DNA of 64,000 bases from assembly GCF_017743995.1 (NCBI RefSeq), contig NZ_JAGHRB010000005.1, forward strand, positions 124,001 to 188,000, given 5' to 3'. Origin of the DNA: Ruegeria sp. R13_0. GTDB lineage: Bacteria; Pseudomonadota; Alphaproteobacteria; Rhodobacterales; Rhodobacteraceae. The first letter of the stretch is position 1. The number at the start of each line of letters is the position of its first letter. A program made the position numbers and the translations under genes. Below, piece by piece: positions 62,434 through 64,000 of this stretch. The notes under the pieces are model-generated. The model did not search any database. It saw only the letters and a program-made list of their open reading frames with translations, and was not told where the DNA came from.

Positions 62434-63565
62434 TCACAACAACCTGTTTGTTCTGGATCGTGGCAACCGCCAGACCGCGTTCATTGGTACCGTCCGAGCG
62501 CAGGCGGAAGATGCCGCCAACGCCCTGAAAACCGGCATTCTGAGTCAGCGCAGCCCCAGTCAGAGCGTTCGATTTGCTCTGGCTGACAAGCGTTCCGATC
62601 GTCGCGATGCCGTCATAGGCAAGCCCGCTGAAAGGATGCGGTGCCTCGCCATAGGTTGCGTTATAGCGCTGGCGATAGCCTTGCGCCTTGACCGGATCTG
62701 GCAGGGCGAACCAGCCCCCCTGAACGCCCGGCAGTTCCAGCGTCTGTGCCGGGATATCCCACCGAGTTAGGCCGATGAACTGGGTTGTCGACGGCGACAC
62801 ACCGGCCTCGGGCAGAAGTTGCGTAAACAACGGCAGCGCCCCGGCAGTCGTCGCGGTCAGAAAGATCGAATCCGCGCCGGATGAATCCACAGCCGCCTTT
62901 ACCGAGGGCACCACGTTTATCACGCCTTGCTGCGAACGGTTATAGCCGATCGAGCCTGCATTCGTTACTCGACTATTTGCCAAAGCGGTTGAAATTGCGG
63001 ATTGTCCTACTTGTCCGGCCGCATCGTTGCTATGAACGATTACGGTCCCGGTCTTACCCTGGCGCCCGGCATAGTTGACTAGGCGATTGGCCGTATTCTC
63101 AAATGTATAGCCTAGGACAAATACATTGCCTCCTGCGATGTTGGCGTTGTTCGAGAAGGACAACACATTGACGTTTTTGTCGAGCACCGCGAGGCCTGCG
63201 GCGTTGGCAGCCTGAGAATAGAATGGACCAATTATAATCTTGGCCCCATCGGCAACAGCTTGCTGTGCCGCTGCTGAAGCATTACTCGCATTGCCCGCCG
63301 TATCATAGACGCGCAAGTCAATCTGGGCGTTCGGCAGGTCCGACATCGCCAGACGTGCTGCATTTTCAAGGCTTTGCGCCAGCGCCGCGTCGCCGGACTG
63401 GCCCGATCCGCGCGGAACCAGAAGCGCAACGGGCACCGGTTCCGAGGTGTTGATCGAGGGGCCTCCGCCGACGCCAGTGGTTTCACATGCGGTCAGAAAA
63501 ACGGCAGTGGTCAGGGCAATCGTGGTTTTGGCCAACTTGCTTACGGACTTGCAAACGGTAAACAT
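62393..63565 (-). CDS. Penicillin-binding-protein activator, LppC/LpoA family lipoprotein
   Basis: 390-aa lipoprotein: signal with lipobox LTAC (C27), then a periplasmic binding-protein fold (about 45-385) as in LpoA's C-terminal domain and Leu/Ile/Val-binding proteins. PVALLVPRGSGQSGDAALA near 45-63 and IIGPFYSQAANAAGLAVL near 110-127 are typical. The N-terminal TPR part of LpoA is absent, as in other alphaproteobacteria. An outer-membrane activator of peptidoglycan synthases is the inferred role. Divergent from rsmI (common position). Confidence 0.85.
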   Translation of the reverse strand: MFTVCKSVSKLAKTTIALTTAVFLTACETTGVGGGPSINTSEPVPVALLVPRGSGQSGDAALAQSLENAARLAMSDLPNAQIDLRVYDTAGNASNASAAAQQAVADGAKIIIGPFYSQAANAAGLAVLDKNVNVLSFSNNANIAGGNVFVLGYTFENTANRLVNYAGRQGKTGTVIVHSNDAAGQVGQSAISTALANSRVTNAGSIGYNRSQQGVINVVPSVKAAVDSSGADSIFLTATTAGALPLFTQLLPEAGVSPSTTQFIGLTRWDIPAQTLELPGVQGGWFALPDPVKAQGYRQRYNATYGEAPHPFSGLAYDGIATIGTLVSQSKSNALTGAALTQNAGFQGVGGIFRLRSDGTNERGLAVATIQNKQVVVIDPAPQSFSGAGF

Positions 63566-63653
63566 CTAAAAGAAAACTCCCTGATCCGGCGGCTTGCGAC
63601 GCTGTTGTTCTATCGAGCCGCGATAATAAACGTCACGCTGTGAGGGTCCAGCT

Positions 63654-64000
63654 TTGAATTTCCAAAACATAAGTTTGGCTGCGGGCCTGTATTTTGTTGC
63701 CACTCCGATCGGTACGGCGCGCGATATTACGCTCAGAGCGTTGGATGTGCTGGCCTCGGCTGACATGATCGCAGCGGAAGACACCCGCAGTTTGCGTCGG
63801 TTGATGGAAATCCACGGTATCCCCTTGGGCGGACGTCGCATTCAGGCCTATCACGACCACAGCGGAGCAGGCGCGCGCGGCAAGATCATGGATGCTTTGG
63901 CGGCAGGGCAATCCGTTGCCTATGCGTCCGAGGCCGGTATGCCGCTGATCGCCGATCCGGGCTACGATTTAGGGCGGCAGGCGGCCGAGGCCGGGCACAC
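63654..64000 (+). CDS. rsmI: 16S rRNA (cytidine-1402-2'-O)-methyltransferase, N-terminal part (runs off window)
   Basis: The first 115 codons are present. TTG 63654 is chosen since GAGGG lies seven bases upstream and an in-frame stop stands 24 bases before; a TTG six codons later is an alternative. GLYFVATPIGTARDITLRAL and MIAAEDTRSLRRLME, then SEAGMPLIADPGYDL, are the RsmI motifs that bind SAM. It methylates C1402 of 16S rRNA together with RsmH. The C-terminal part lies beyond the window. Confidence 0.95.
   Translation, partial: MNFQNISLAAGLYFVATPIGTARDITLRALDVLASADMIAAEDTRSLRRLMEIHGIPLGGRRIQAYHDHSGAGARGKIMDALAAGQSVAYASEAGMPLIADPGYDLGRQAAEAGH

Overview
The window is about 64 kb of chromosome from a marine Roseobacter-group alphaproteobacterium (Rhodobacteraceae). 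Gene content and protein sequences suggest something close to Ruegeria, but the genus is an inference. Reasons: most genes are roughly 60% GC, the ethylmalonyl-CoA pathway is present, the suc/lpd, mdh and sdh genes lie close together as in this family, the run argH-lysA-(DUF4175-type gene)-zinc ribbon-ftsEX is present, and there is a LuxR/LuxI pair of the kind common in roseobacters. I saw no rRNA, tRNA, CRISPR array, prophage or insertion-sequence transposase.

Layout. 0-13.9 kb: the 5' end of an EAL-domain gene, a sterol-desaturase-type hydroxylase pair, a TlpA-like thioredoxin, then argH, two tiny lipoproteins, lysA, a DUF4175/TIGR02302 protein, a zinc-ribbon membrane protein, ftsE-ftsX-plsC, a PPOX-type flavoprotein and a second, AT-rich, sterol desaturase. 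13.9-25.9 kb, all minus strand: one long TCA-cycle block, mdh followed by sucC-sucD-sucA-sucB-lpdA, with five or six small accessory genes inserted. Two of these, AT-rich and of envelope type, flank sucD. 26-30 kb: a TSUP permease and the cluster mcl2-nnrU-like-DUF1737-mch. 30-35.6 kb: a VWA-like DUF1194 protein, then sdhC-D-A-B with a P-loop sulfotransferase-like gene between sdhA and sdhB, and two very small genes. 35.6-41.8 kb: deoD, an H-NS-like protein, ecm, a PlsB-type acyltransferase and ccr. 41.8-47.5 kb: a small gene, luxR, luxI, a RecD-like helicase, an SDR, and a TIGR02186/TSUP pair. 47.8-52.5 kb: a BMP-type nucleoside/sugar ABC importer. 52.6-64 kb: housekeeping genes (rimI, tsaB, nfuA, a DsbA-family isomerase, a universal stress protein, a branched-chain aminotransferase, trpS, a rhomboid-like protein without catalytic residues, murJ, glnD, an LppC-type lipoprotein and the start of rsmI).

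How it works together. The centre of the window is acetyl-CoA metabolism. The TCA cycle from 2-oxoglutarate to oxaloacetate (sucAB-lpdA, sucCD, sdhCDAB, mdh) sits with four ethylmalonyl-CoA pathway enzymes (Ccr, Ecm, Mch, Mcl2), which let the cell grow on C2 compounds without isocitrate lyase. The sequence also shows likely shared control. A 10-bp palindrome occurs as a pair spaced exactly 21 bp, at nearly the same distance upstream of both sucC and sdhC. A 12-13 bp motif recurs upstream of mcl2, ecm and ccr. Two full CtrA-type sites (TTAA-N7-TTAA) flank the luxR module, one before it and one before luxI. A MITE-like palindromic element is present in two inverted copies directly after stop codons. 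No large unknown system is evident. The most interesting material is this regulatory architecture and the unexplained genes embedded in the suc and sdh operons.
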